Below, one piece after another: positions 1 through 7,938 of a DNA stretch of 64,000 nt; within the stretch, counting starts at the first letter, position 1, and each line of letters begins with the position of its first letter. The stretch is taken from assembly GCF_046098205.1 (NCBI RefSeq), contig NZ_JBJURJ010000022.1, forward strand, positions 1 to 64,000, read 5' to 3'. The notes beneath the pieces were generated by a model. That model worked only from the letters and a program-made list of their open reading frames with translations. It was not told the DNA's origin and did not search any database. Origin of the DNA: Paenibacillus_AR mesotrionivorans. GTDB taxonomy: Bacteria; Bacillota; Bacilli; Paenibacillales; NBRC-103111. Made by a program: the position numbers and the translations under genes.

Positions 1-73
1 AACCCGCTCGACTTGCATGTATTAGGCACGCCGCCAGCGTTCGTCCTGAGCCAGGATCAAACTCTCCATAAAA
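1..73 (-). rRNA. rrs: 16S ribosomal RNA, 5' end only
   Basis: The reverse complement reads as the start of bacterial 16S rRNA, including AGAGTTTGATCCTGGCTCAG and the stretch ending ATGCAAGTCGAGCGG. The gene runs off the left edge, so only about 73 bases are present. The exact mature 5' end (about position 70-73) is inferred from the usual start a few bases before GAGAGTTTGATC. It is transcribed leftward from the promoters at 213-348. Confidence 0.97.
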
Positions 74-151
74 GTGGTCCGAAGACCGTTATGTTAGAGC
101 TGATTGCTCAATTGTTCAAACGTTTGGCTTCATTGTTTTGCTGCTCGTTGT

Positions 152-168
152 TCAGTTTTCAAGGAGCT
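152..168 (-). promoter_or_regulatory. boxA-like antitermination site in the rrn leader
   Basis: On the minus strand the leader contains GCTCCTTGAAAACTGA, close to the boxA element found in firmicute rrn leaders (TGCTCTTTGAAAACT). It lies about 80 bases upstream of the 16S gene. NusB/NusE binding there would support antitermination of rRNA transcription. Confidence 0.6.
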
Positions 169-212
169 CGTTTGTTTCTTCGTCGTTCTCTTCTTCAAGA
201 GGCGACTTTTTT

Positions 213-242
213 AATATACCACATTGTCATGCATCTTTGCAA
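213..242 (-). promoter_or_regulatory. rrn promoter, proximal (P2)
   Basis: The minus strand shows TTGCAA (237-242), an 18-base spacer and TATATT (213-218). This resembles a sigma-A promoter and sits about 140 bases upstream of the 16S gene. Two tandem promoters are usual for firmicute rrn operons. Confidence 0.55.
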
Positions 243-319
243 GCATTATTTTTTAATTTCTTGCTTGCCTTGCTTCTTTTGCTCATCCGCTGTGTTTCTT
301 GTCTCAGCGGCGAAAATTA

Positions 320-348
320 ATTTAACATATACAGACAGGATAAGTCAA
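320..348 (-). promoter_or_regulatory. rrn promoter, distal (P1)
   Basis: The minus strand shows TTGACT (343-348), a 17-base spacer and TTAAAT (320-325). The -35 is near consensus and the -10 is weaker. It begins only about 15 bases after the stop codon of ygxA, so readthrough from ygxA could also enter the rrn operon. Confidence 0.5.
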
Positions 349-363
349 GGGGTTCGACAATAT

Positions 364-1260
364 TTAATTTGAATCCTTAAAAACCCCATAATGAATTTCC
401 AGGGAAAACAGCTCTTCCTCCGCCGGAACGGCTACTTCCTTAATGATGGATTTGCGCGCCAGCTTGTTTAACATGAGGGGAATATTCGCCGTAGACATGC
501 CCTTCAGGAAAGGATGTGCCAGCAGCTCCTGAACGCTTATGGGCTTCTCTGCCTCCTCCAGAATCCCGATCAGGAGGGCACAGCAATCTTCCATTTTGGA
601 CATGACGGAAAATTCGCAGGCCAAGAGAACCAGCTCCACACGCTGCTTCAAGGTTTCCGGGCTCTCCGTCAATTCCTCGTACAGCTTGTACACCTCGGGG
701 TTGCGTCCGCGGATCTGCTGCCACATGGTGATTTCGGGAAGAACATCCTCTTCAATAAGCGTAATCCGTCCCCAATGATGAATGGCCCGCAGCAGGCTGC
801 CGTAAGCATCCAATATCTCATCGGCGAAGATAAACTCCTTGCATTGCAGCGAGCGCTTCAGGAATAAGGAAAACTCGCTCAGAAGCTTCTGCTGTTTAAG
901 CAGTGCGGGATACTTCAGGAAGGAGGCGCGGATACCCTCCAGATAGTCGTCCCGGTCCACCCAGATGTCTCCCTCTATAATCAGACGCGTAACCGCCCGG
1001 TCATCACGCATGGCCAGCAAGTGTTCAATGTGGCCTTTGGACAACCGCCGTTCCTGGATGCGAATACCGTCCTGAATATAGTGATACGTGGACGAAGCAG
1101 GGCTCTCATCCTCCAGTACGACAATCAGGAGCAGATCATTGCCCTCTGTCAGCACGGAAAAGCCGCTGGCATTCCATAAAGCCACAATTCCCAGCAAGCC
1201 GCGCAATTGTGAAAGACCGGCAACAAGCTGCTCTTTTTGAGTAAGGATCTGGGCGTTCAT
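364..1260 (-). CDS. ygxA: YgxA-like nucleotidyltransferase-like protein
   Basis: This 298-residue protein resembles Bacillus YgxA, a family with a degenerate nucleotidyltransferase-like N-terminal domain, a middle helical region and a C-terminal winged-helix-like segment. The substrate is not known. The assignment rests on length, overall sequence character and position: in B. subtilis ygxA lies between perR and an rrn operon, and here too it is immediately upstream of 16S rRNA with perR nearby. The ATG at 1260 is preceded by a weak GGGGGAACAC purine stretch. There is no terminator between its stop and rrn P1. A regulatory role close to rRNA synthesis is conceivable but not shown. Confidence 0.7.
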   Translation of the reverse strand: MNAQILTQKEQLVAGLSQLRGLLGIVALWNASGFSVLTEGNDLLLIVVLEDESPASSTYHYIQDGIRIQERRLSKGHIEHLLAMRDDRAVTRLIIEGDIWVDRDDYLEGIRASFLKYPALLKQQKLLSEFSLFLKRSLQCKEFIFADEILDAYGSLLRAIHHWGRITLIEEDVLPEITMWQQIRGRNPEVYKLYEELTESPETLKQRVELVLLACEFSVMSKMEDCCALLIGILEEAEKPISVQELLAHPFLKGMSTANIPLMLNKLARKSIIKEVAVPAEEELFSLEIHYGVFKDSN

Positions 1261-1420
1261 TCATGTGTTCCCCCATTCATGCAATCCGTCCGTATGCAAC
1301 CGGCAAACCGCCAATGGCAAGCCGCACGCTTTTACACATGTTTATTCTACGCGGGATTAACCTTTTCCTCCTTAAGATCACATGTTCGCAAAATTTTTTC
1401 GTGATCCTGTTTCATTACAA

Positions 1421-1453
1421 TAAAAAACGGGCCGAGGAAAATCCCCAGCCCGT
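1421..1453 (-). terminator. Intrinsic terminator after the GH18 gene
   Basis: On the minus strand ACGGGC pairs with GCCCGT (1427-1453), with further pairing inside, followed by TTTTTTA. It lies 24 bases after the stop of the GH18 gene and separates it from ygxA. Confidence 0.8.
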
Positions 1454-1476
1454 ACTAAACGGTAAAACAATAAGAA

Positions 1477-3213
1477 TTATGGCCGTTTCTCCAGCGTCTC
1501 CTTAATCAGCGGCCAAATACTTGCTTTCTCCTGCCCGCGGCTCCAGGAGGCTACTCCCGCCAGATCATAGGTTTTTACCAGCTCTATCCGCTTCTTCATG
1601 GATACCTCATCCTCGATCCAGATCCTCACGGTGGTGCTGCTGTCTTCCTTGTACTCCACATAATTTTGGCCGGATGCCTCATCCAGGGTAGGCTTCAGCT
1701 TTTTCTCTGCCAGCAGCTTGTCAATCGATTCCATGCCAACAGCCTTGGAGGTGACGGTGGTTTTGCCGTCCTTGGTTTTCTCTGTCCAGATCCGGGTGTA
1801 ATACGGTACGCCTAACAGCAGCTTGGAAGCAGGAACGTCGTCCTCCTTCATAATCTGTACAATCCCCTTCTCCACCCACGGCAGAGAGGCCACAGAGCCC
1901 GCTACAGGGCTTGATCCCCAGTGCTCGTCGTAGGTCATGACCATCATATAATCCACCGACTCCGCCAAGGCTCTGCGGTCCAGGAACAGGGAATAGGTTT
2001 CGGAGCCGTCCTTCACCGTTACATCCACCGATACCACTGCCCCCTGCTCATGCAAAAAGGGTGTAAGCTCACGGATAAATTGGACAAAAACGGCCTTGTC
2101 TTTGAGATAGACATTTTCGAAATCCACATTGATGCCCTGAAGCTTGTAAAGCTGGACGAAGGACACAATCTGGCGGATCATATTCATACGCTTGTCGTAG
2201 GTGGACAAGGCCTCTGACGTCCGTTTAGGATCAAAACCGTTGTTGAACAGCGCCCATACCTGCAAATTCTGGCTCCGCGCCCACTGCATAAAGGAGCTGT
2301 CCGCGGTTTGCTTGATGGTCCCGCTGCCGTCGGCCAGCATAAACCATTGAGGACTAATCACATTCAGACCCGGCATAGGTCCATACTTGGTGGGGTCGGG
2401 AGTTTTGTTATACACCTGCTGCCAGGTTAAATTGATTTTGCCGCCTACAGGCTTCCATGGCACATACGGGGTTTCCGGTTTGGCAGGCTCCGGCAGCACC
2501 TCCGGCTGCTCCAAGGTCAGGTCCTGCTTACGCATATAGCCGGTATAACCGTTTTCCAACTGGACGAAAAACCAGTCCTCCGCATCCTTCCAGATCATCA
2601 CCCGCTCACCCTGGGGCACATCGGTATAAATATCCGCCTTTACCGTAGGTCCGGCCCGCAGTGCACGGGTTTCATCGGGTTTATCCCCTTTCTGCTTGGC
2701 GGAAGCCCATGCGATAGCGTCCCCCTTCTTATGAACGATGACAGCGCCCGTATCGGATGACTGCCTTAGCTCAATGGGGTACAGCTCCTTGAGAGGCTCG
2801 ATGGGCACATATACGGTATCTCCTTCTTTTTCAACGGGAAATTGAAGCTTGAAGGGTTTCTCATTAATGGTGCCGGTTAACTGGCTGGTCTTCAGCCGGA
2901 TCACTTTATTGGCCGTGGTAACAATAACGGACTGGCTCTCCGCTTCATAATGAATAGTAGGATCGATTATAGTCCGAATCAGCTCGAAAGGAAGCTTCAG
3001 CCCGTCACCGCTGCCTTTGGCGGACGGCTTAAGCTCCTCGCCTTTATAGAATACGGGATTGCCCGGCTCGTTGAAGGTATAGTCTCTATGCTGGCTGCTG
3101 GGCCAATATACATGCCAATAATAAGCGGCAGCACCGGCAAGCGCGGCGGCAAATAACAACAGCGCAAAGGTCCGGAGCAGTCCTCTGGCGGACAGACGTC
3201 TGGCGGATCTCAA
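1477..3213 (-). CDS. Membrane-anchored GH18 glycosidase with SH3 domain (YaaH/YdhD-like)
   Basis: This 578-residue protein has a basic N-terminus and one membrane segment (about 12-32). A copper-amine-oxidase-N-like stalk domain (about 45-165) follows, then a bacterial SH3 domain (about 183-235) and a glycoside hydrolase family 18 barrel (about 265-575). The GH18 active-site strand reads GINVDFENV, with the acid/base Glu at about 366 and the assisting Asp at 364. The form resembles spore-cortex or cell-wall N-acetylglucosaminidases such as YaaH and YdhD. The start is TTG at 3213, because an in-frame stop lies just upstream; the GGAAGG ribosome site is rather far (about 15 bases). It probably acts on peptidoglycan outside the membrane. 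It sits between perR and ygxA and has its own terminator. Confidence 0.85.
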   Translation of the reverse strand: MRSARRLSARGLLRTFALLLFAAALAGAAAYYWHVYWPSSQHRDYTFNEPGNPVFYKGEELKPSAKGSGDGLKLPFELIRTIIDPTIHYEAESQSVIVTTANKVIRLKTSQLTGTINEKPFKLQFPVEKEGDTVYVPIEPLKELYPIELRQSSDTGAVIVHKKGDAIAWASAKQKGDKPDETRALRAGPTVKADIYTDVPQGERVMIWKDAEDWFFVQLENGYTGYMRKQDLTLEQPEVLPEPAKPETPYVPWKPVGGKINLTWQQVYNKTPDPTKYGPMPGLNVISPQWFMLADGSGTIKQTADSSFMQWARSQNLQVWALFNNGFDPKRTSEALSTYDKRMNMIRQIVSFVQLYKLQGINVDFENVYLKDKAVFVQFIRELTPFLHEQGAVVSVDVTVKDGSETYSLFLDRRALAESVDYMMVMTYDEHWGSSPVAGSVASLPWVEKGIVQIMKEDDVPASKLLLGVPYYTRIWTEKTKDGKTTVTSKAVGMESIDKLLAEKKLKPTLDEASGQNYVEYKEDSSTTVRIWIEDEVSMKKRIELVKTYDLAGVASWSRGQEKASIWPLIKETLEKRP

Positions 3214-3246
3214 AACGTTTCGGTCACATCCTTCCTATAATGGTTA

Positions 3247-3290
3247 ACAAAAAAGACATGCCCCGCTTATTGGAAAAACAGCGGCATGTC
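3247..3290 (-). terminator. Intrinsic terminator after perR
   Basis: On the minus strand GACATGCCGCT pairs with AGCGGGGCATGTC (two bulged bases), followed by TTTTTTG. It lies about 40 bases after the perR stop and just upstream of the GH18 gene start, so the two genes are separate units. Confidence 0.85.
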
Positions 3291-3330
3291 TATTATACTA
3301 CACGATCCGACAAAAAGAAGTCACACAAAA

Positions 3331-3765
3331 TCAGTGTTTGGTAGGATTCGCACATTCCTTGCACAGCCCGTGAACCTCAAAACGGTGCCCGTGAACGACA
3401 AAACCTGTAGATGCCGCGGCCATTTCTTCGACTGCGGAGAGGGGGGGGTACATGAAGTCCACCATTTTGCCGCAATTCTCGCATTGGGCATGATAATGAT
3501 GGTCCATATTGGCGTCAAACCGGCTGGAATCATCGCCATAGGTCAGCTCCATAACCAGACCGGCTTCAATAAACACCTTGAGGTTATTGTAGACCGTTGC
3601 GACACTCATGCTGGGAAAACGCTCTTCAAGCGCCTTGTAGATATCATCTGCTGTAGGATGAGCGGTAGAATCCAATAAAAAAGAAAGAATGGCATGCCGT
3701 TGGGGGGTCATCCGTACCCCGGTTGTTTTTAATTTATCCAGGGCCTGTTCAAAACGATAATTCAT
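3331..3765 (-). CDS. perR: Peroxide stress regulator PerR (Fur family)
   Basis: This 144-residue Fur-family repressor has a winged-helix DNA-binding domain (about 1-80, recognition segment SVATVYNNLK) and a C-terminal dimerisation domain. The structural zinc site shows as CENC and CKEC. The regulatory metal ligands match PerR: His in STAHPTAD, Asp in SRFDAN, two His in DHHYHAQC and Asp in KMVDF. Asp at the last position is typical of PerR rather than Fur. The ATG at 3765 follows TTAGGTGGTGAAAGT; a longer frame upstream lacks a better site. PerR senses H2O2 by iron-dependent histidine oxidation. The length equals the Bacillus protein, and perR near ygxA and rrn is a conserved neighbourhood. 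Confidence 0.93.
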   Translation of the reverse strand: MNYRFEQALDKLKTTGVRMTPQRHAILSFLLDSTAHPTADDIYKALEERFPSMSVATVYNNLKVFIEAGLVMELTYGDDSSRFDANMDHHYHAQCENCGKMVDFMYPPLSAVEEMAAASTGFVVHGHRFEVHGLCKECANPTKH

Positions 3766-3884
3766 ACTTTCACCACCTAACAAGTATTTGTCAAGAGTCA
3801 TTACTATGTTAAACTCATTGTACGGGTGGCGAAAAGTGATTGTCAACGACGTTCACCAATCTGTAAAGCTATTGGACAGGCAAA

Positions 3885-5138
3885 TTAGTCTAAACTGTTA
3901 ACGTAAATTTTATTGTTCGTGTCAATTTTGATTTGATGCAGGCCAGTGCCTAATATTCCGGTGATTTTTTTGCCTTCTACAGTCAGAGGCAGGTTCGTGT
4001 TGATGGAGCCGTACGAGGTGGAGCCTTTGACTTGTACGTCGGCCATAGCGGGAATATGCAGCTCGATGGAGCTGGTGGTATTTTTGAGGGTGTAGTCCCC
4101 GCCAACTTTGCCGACAGTAATGGAGATGGTTCCATTAGTGGCATTGGCCTTAATGCCCGCCTCCGCATCCACCACCGTAATTTTGCCGTTCAGTGTCTCG
4201 ATATCCGCATCCCCTTGAACCCGTTGCACCTTCACCGCTCCGTTGGTGGTATCCACCTCCAGCTTTCCGCCCACAGCCATAGCCGTCACGACTCCATTGG
4301 TTGTTTCCACCGAGGCATCTCCCCCGATATCCGAAACATCCACCGCTCCGTTGGTGGTATCTGCCGTGATGTTCCCGTCAATGTCCGCTACCGTAATCGC
4401 TCCGTTGGTGGTTCTCACAATCAACACTTCTTTTACCGGCACATGCTCCGCAATGACCTTGCCGTTCAGAAGCTTCAGGTGATAATCCGCCTTAATGGCC
4501 TCCGGTACCGTAACCTGCAAATTGACCCGAGGCTTACGCTTATTAGGGAACCCGCCTGTATACTCCTTGGCGTTGGTCATAATCTTGAAGGTGCTGCCCC
4601 CGGAATAATCAATGGTGGATTCCTCTGCAATCCGGGCAGCTTCCGTTTCATCCACTTTATCCACCCACACTACAGCCTGGATGATCATGTCCTTTACATC
4701 GCCGCCGCGGATTTCCACACTTCCGTTGGGATTCTCCAGTTCTATCCGCTCTACTCCCTTGGGGAGGGGAATGGCCTGCTCGGGTTTATTGAAGCTGTAC
4801 CCGCTTTCGGAGGAAAAGGACAAATTCAGGGTACTGATATTGAAATTCAAATTCCCCAGCCAATCCTTGGGCAGACGGTCAGCCTGGGTGATCCCTACCA
4901 CCACGGCCGAAATCAGCACGGACAAAACCAGGCCGCCCCAATCCAGCCGGAAGGACGTTTCTTTTTTGCGGTAGATAAAATTAAACAGCAGATATTCAAC
5001 ACCAAGCGTAATTAAGAGTACCGGCCACCAATCCAAGAGCAATGCCATATATCCGGTGCCCCGGGTTTGATCCAGCAAAAGGAGCAGGCCCACCGACAAA
5101 AGCAGAAGCGCCGCTGTATACCGTCCCACCTTCAGCAT
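3885..5138 (-). CDS. LiaF-like membrane protein with DUF4097 beta-repeat domain
   Basis: This 417-residue protein has three N-terminal membrane segments (about 7-24, 30-54, 66-86), like the LiaI/LiaF transmembrane region. A long beta-rich C-terminal domain of the DUF4097 type follows (about 125-400). That domain repeats TTNGA/TTNGV about every 21-22 residues, as expected of a solenoid of short beta strands. Such proteins accompany envelope-stress sensors and are thought to scaffold or restrain stress signalling. It is the last gene of the ECF sigma operon (sigma, anti-sigma, membrane protein, this gene), 50 bases after its neighbour. A role in cell-envelope stress sensing is inferred from fold and context. 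Confidence 0.75.
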   Translation of the reverse strand: MLKVGRYTAALLLLSVGLLLLLDQTRGTGYMALLLDWWPVLLITLGVEYLLFNFIYRKKETSFRLDWGGLVLSVLISAVVVGITQADRLPKDWLGNLNFNISTLNLSFSSESGYSFNKPEQAIPLPKGVERIELENPNGSVEIRGGDVKDMIIQAVVWVDKVDETEAARIAEESTIDYSGGSTFKIMTNAKEYTGGFPNKRKPRVNLQVTVPEAIKADYHLKLLNGKVIAEHVPVKEVLIVRTTNGAITVADIDGNITADTTNGAVDVSDIGGDASVETTNGVVTAMAVGGKLEVDTTNGAVKVQRVQGDADIETLNGKITVVDAEAGIKANATNGTISITVGKVGGDYTLKNTTSSIELHIPAMADVQVKGSTSYGSINTNLPLTVEGKKITGILGTGLHQIKIDTNNKIYVNSLD

Positions 5139-5188
5139 GATTCCATCTCCTTCCCATCCTTCACCTGTAACCGGTCCCGATCAATGAC

Positions 5189-5842
5189 TTATCTTTTTTT
5201 GGACTCATTCAAAAACAGCAAAAGCCCCACACCGATCAGCAGCACCGCGCCTACATAAGACCCCATAATCTTGAACAGGTCCTCCAGCCAGGCCGGTTTG
5301 GCGGAAACCAGAAACAGCACCACGCCGATTCCCATGAAGCCAATCCCAAACACCCCGGCATGAATTTGCTTGCCCAGTGCATCGGTACCTGCAGGCGAAG
5401 GCGGAATATGCCCTGCACGTACAGCCTTGCGGTAGGCGTTCACCTGGTCAGTGGATTGCAGCGCGTCGAACAGACTATAGAAATACGTTACCGGAATTAA
5501 ACAGCCCAGAACCACAACCAGCGGCAAATAGGTATTCCCGCTGAAGTTGTTGGCTTCCGTGGCGAACACCATGGCGGCAATGTTGAAAATAAACATCAGC
5601 ATGATCAACAGGCCCTTTTGCATCAAGCCCAAATAAAAGTGCCCCGTGCCGGGGACAAAAAAGGAAAACAGCCCCGCAAGGAACTTCCGTTTCAAGGGCA
5701 GGTTCAAAAACGGGTCCATACCCGGATACCCCATGTTGGGATAACCAAAAGGCTCCTGTGCCTGCTTGCCCATTGGGATACCCTCGTCGAAATAAGTGCG
5801 TCCCCCGGTATACGCGGGTCCGCTTTGCTCTGGAAAATCCAT
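5189..5842 (-). CDS. TM2-like polytopic membrane protein
   Basis: This 217-residue protein has a soluble Gly/Pro/Tyr-rich N-terminus (about 1-48), then KRKFLAGLFSFFVPGTGHFYLG, which resembles the first half of a TM2 domain. Four or five membrane segments run to residue 213, and the C-terminus is basic. The ATG follows AAGAGGAGGATAAAAC. It is the third gene of the ECF sigma operon, between the anti-sigma factor and the LiaF-like protein, so it probably works in the same envelope response. The biochemical function is not known. Confidence 0.65.
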   Translation of the reverse strand: MDFPEQSGPAYTGGRTYFDEGIPMGKQAQEPFGYPNMGYPGMDPFLNLPLKRKFLAGLFSFFVPGTGHFYLGLMQKGLLIMLMFIFNIAAMVFATEANNFSGNTYLPLVVVLGCLIPVTYFYSLFDALQSTDQVNAYRKAVRAGHIPPSPAGTDALGKQIHAGVFGIGFMGIGVVLFLVSAKPAWLEDLFKIMGSYVGAVLLIGVGLLLFLNESKKR

Positions 5843-5874
5843 GTTTTATCCTCCTCTTGATATGTATTCACCGT

Positions 5875-6324
5875 TTAATTGAAGCTTCCAAACCACTGGC
5901 CTACAACCTGAAAGGCTGTCCCCAGTCTGCTAAACACATGGATTTCCAATGAGGCTTGATTCAGCGCCACCACAACCTTTAATGCGCCGCTGGCCACAAA
6001 CAGATACGTAGCGGCAGCTGCAACCATGATGTTCACGATTTCGGATCGCAGGATCATTCTCCGCTTTACCGGCACTGGCTGGACCGTTCCGGATGTCCGC
6101 TGTTCCACCTCCAGCCTGGCTATCAGCTTGGAGGTAAAATCGTCAGTGAGAGATTCCGCAGCAGCGCTGTCGAGAAGAAGCTCCAGCCTTTCCATGTCCC
6201 TTACGCGGCGGGAGCACAACGGGCAAACCTCCACATGTGCGGAAATATGCTGCTTTTGCTCAGGAATCAGCCTTTGCTTCCGGTACTGTTCGAGCTGTCC
6301 GTCGTTGGGATGCACTGTCTTCAT
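5875..6324 (-). CDS. Zinc-type (zf-HC2) membrane anti-sigma factor
   Basis: This 149-residue protein has an N-terminal zinc anti-sigma domain with the HxxxCxxC signature (His30, Cys34, Cys37 in HVEVCPLC). A linker follows, then one membrane segment (about 94-116) and a short outside tail. Such proteins hold ECF sigma factors at the membrane until a signal releases them. The ATG follows GGAGGTGGATCAAC and lies inside the 3' end of the sigma gene (65-base overlap), which points to translational coupling. Confidence 0.85.
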   Translation of the reverse strand: MKTVHPNDGQLEQYRKQRLIPEQKQHISAHVEVCPLCSRRVRDMERLELLLDSAAAESLTDDFTSKLIARLEVEQRTSGTVQPVPVKRRMILRSEIVNIMVAAAATYLFVASGALKVVVALNQASLEIHVFSRLGTAFQVVGQWFGSFN

Positions 6325-6877
6325 GTTGATCCACCTCCAGCCATCGTTCTTTGAGAAGCTGCTTCCCCCGATACAGGCGGGTTTCTGCGGTTTTCACCGG
6401 GATTTGCAAAAGCAGGGCGACTTCCGACAAAGCCATTTGCCTGTAGTGGTAAAGCACCAGCACCTCCCGGTATTTGGGCGGTAACCCGGCCAGGATGCCC
6501 GCTACGGTTTGACGCTCCTCGGACCGTACAGCCTCCGCCTCAGGCTCCTCCCGAGAATCGGTGAACCATCCCTTCAGCGTTTCCAGCACCGTTGTAACGG
6601 GGCGCCTCTTCTTCATGCGGAGATGATCCCGCACCGTATTAAGGGTTAGGCCATAAAGCCAGGTGGTGAATCGGGCATCTCCCCGGAAGTCCGGCAGATG
6701 CCGGTACAGCTTCAGAAAAACCTCCTGAGCCAAGTCCTCAGCCGTTTCCCGGATCTCCACCCGGCAGCGGATAAATTGGAAAACGCCGTTTTTGTGGCGG
6801 TCCACCAAAGCGGCGAAGGCGTCCATGCTGCCCTGACGGACCCGCTCAATCAGTTGTTCATCCGTCAGCTGCTCCAT
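6260..6877 (-). CDS. ECF-type RNA polymerase sigma factor
   Basis: This 205-residue sigma-70 family protein has region 2 (about 15-85; AEDLAQEVFLKLYRHLPDF, ARFTTWLYGLTLN) and region 4 with a helix-turn-helix (about 125-175; LPPKYREVLVLYHYRQMALS). It lacks regions 1 and 3, as ECF factors do. The ATG at 6877 was chosen because GGGGAAGGTGAGTGC precedes it; an upstream ATG has no such site. It is the first gene of a four-gene operon with its anti-sigma factor. The ECF-like promoter at 6926-6952 suggests autoregulation. It is SigW/SigV-like in general form, but I cannot name the orthologue. Confidence 0.88.
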   Translation of the reverse strand: MEQLTDEQLIERVRQGSMDAFAALVDRHKNGVFQFIRCRVEIRETAEDLAQEVFLKLYRHLPDFRGDARFTTWLYGLTLNTVRDHLRMKKRRPVTTVLETLKGWFTDSREEPEAEAVRSEERQTVAGILAGLPPKYREVLVLYHYRQMALSEVALLLQIPVKTAETRLYRGKQLLKERWLEVDQHEDSASQRRTARTVPEAKADS

Positions 6878-6925
6878 GCACTCACCTTCCCCTGCCGCGG
6901 CCATGTTTTTTACATCATTCTATTA

Positions 6926-6952
6926 GACGCCGGATTTCCGGCAATCCCTTCA
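6926..6952 (-). promoter_or_regulatory. ECF-type promoter upstream of the sigma operon
   Basis: The minus strand shows TGAAGG (-35), a 17-base spacer and CGTCTA (-10), a pattern like TGAAAC-N16/17-CGTC of firmicute ECF promoters. It lies about 50 bases upstream of the sigma start. Autoregulation is inferred. Confidence 0.5.
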
Positions 6953-6989
6953 TTAAATCAAATTTTTTTAAAAAAAGTGTTTTCTTTCC

Positions 6990-7049
6990 GGGGGCTCCCC
7001 CAAAAGTAATCGGAATAAGCTTCGAAGCATTTGCTTCACTTTTGGGGGA
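6990..7049. repeat. 60-bp palindromic intergenic element, copy A
   Basis: The copy begins GGGGGCTCCCCC. CCCCCAAAAGT pairs with ACTTTTGGGGG (11 bp, perfect), and GAAGCA/TGCTTC forms an inner stem. Three more copies lie at 51012-51070, 51080-51138 and 60887-60945. Here it ends five bases downstream of the mgtC stop. A T-run follows on the minus strand only some 30 bases later, so this is not a standard terminator. Confidence 0.8.
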
Positions 7050-7054
7050 ATCGC

Positions 7055-7756
7055 TTACGCTCCGTATTCCACATACACTCCGGTAATAAACTTCAGCTCC
7101 CGGATTTCATCCGCAAGAAGCAGCGCCTTCATGCCCTTGGGCAGCTTGACGGACATGGTGACCCGCAGATCCACTTCATTTTCGTTGCGGTCATCTTCCT
7201 CCGTGGACAAGCGGATGATTACCACACCCTGCCGCTCCAGAAGAGATGAAATCTCATTAAGAACCCCATGTGTGCGGGTCGCATGGATTTTCAGCAGATA
7301 AACCCGCTTGGAGCTGAAGAACCGCTTTTCTACCGCATTCAGCATCCACAGACTGAGAAGCACCATAATAGTGCTGAGGATCGCCGGAAAATAAAATCCT
7401 GCGCCTGCAGCCAAACCAATGGCGGCAACCACCCACAAGGAAGCGGCCGTGGTCAGACCGGTGATGGAAAGCCCGTTGCGCAGGATAGTGCCCGCACCCA
7501 AAAAACCAATCCCGCTGATGACTTGCGCCGCCAATCTGGCCGGGTCCATATTGACGCCGGGCTGCTTGGCGAATTCGGGAAAGCCGTGGGCGGACAGCAG
7601 CATGATTAATGCCGATCCGAGGCATACCAGAATATGAGTGCGGAAGCCTGCAGCACTGCTGTTGCGCTCCCGTTCGAAACCTATAAGCCCGCCCAGTATA
7701 AGGGCGAGCATCAGCCGTCCGGCCATGTAAATCGGATCAAGATGCCAGGGACTCAT
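7055..7756 (-). CDS. MgtC/SapB family membrane protein
   Basis: This 233-residue protein has an N-terminal membrane domain (about 10-140, four or five segments) with the family hallmarks GGLIGFERE, GFRTHILVCLGSALIML, GIGFLGAGTI and GLTTAASLWVVAAIGLA. A soluble ACT-like C-terminal domain follows (about 150-230). In other bacteria MgtC homologues affect Mg2+ homeostasis or F1Fo-ATPase activity. It is a single-gene unit, diverging from the large gene at 7939. No riboswitch was seen in the 170-base upstream region. Confidence 0.87.
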   Translation of the reverse strand: MSPWHLDPIYMAGRLMLALILGGLIGFERERNSSAAGFRTHILVCLGSALIMLLSAHGFPEFAKQPGVNMDPARLAAQVISGIGFLGAGTILRNGLSITGLTTAASLWVVAAIGLAAGAGFYFPAILSTIMVLLSLWMLNAVEKRFFSSKRVYLLKIHATRTHGVLNEISSLLERQGVVIIRLSTEEDDRNENEVDLRVTMSVKLPKGMKALLLADEIRELKFITGVYVEYGA

Positions 7757-7938
7757 GGCGCTTCAGCTCCTGTTCGCAGATGGTTTGCATTTCATTGTAA
7801 AGCTATATTATAGCAAGGGGGACCGGGAATAAAAACAGACCGGCAATTTTTTTGTTGCTCACAGTCCAAAAGTAGCCTACACTCTAGTTTAAAGGTTTCA
7901 ATTAATCAGATTTCCACGAATGGAGTGTGCCATTTAAC

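Noticed and set aside
6990..7049. Palindromic element copy A as the mgtC terminator
   Set aside because: The stem is strong but no T-run follows it directly on the minus strand, and the other copies lie between genes of one transcript.
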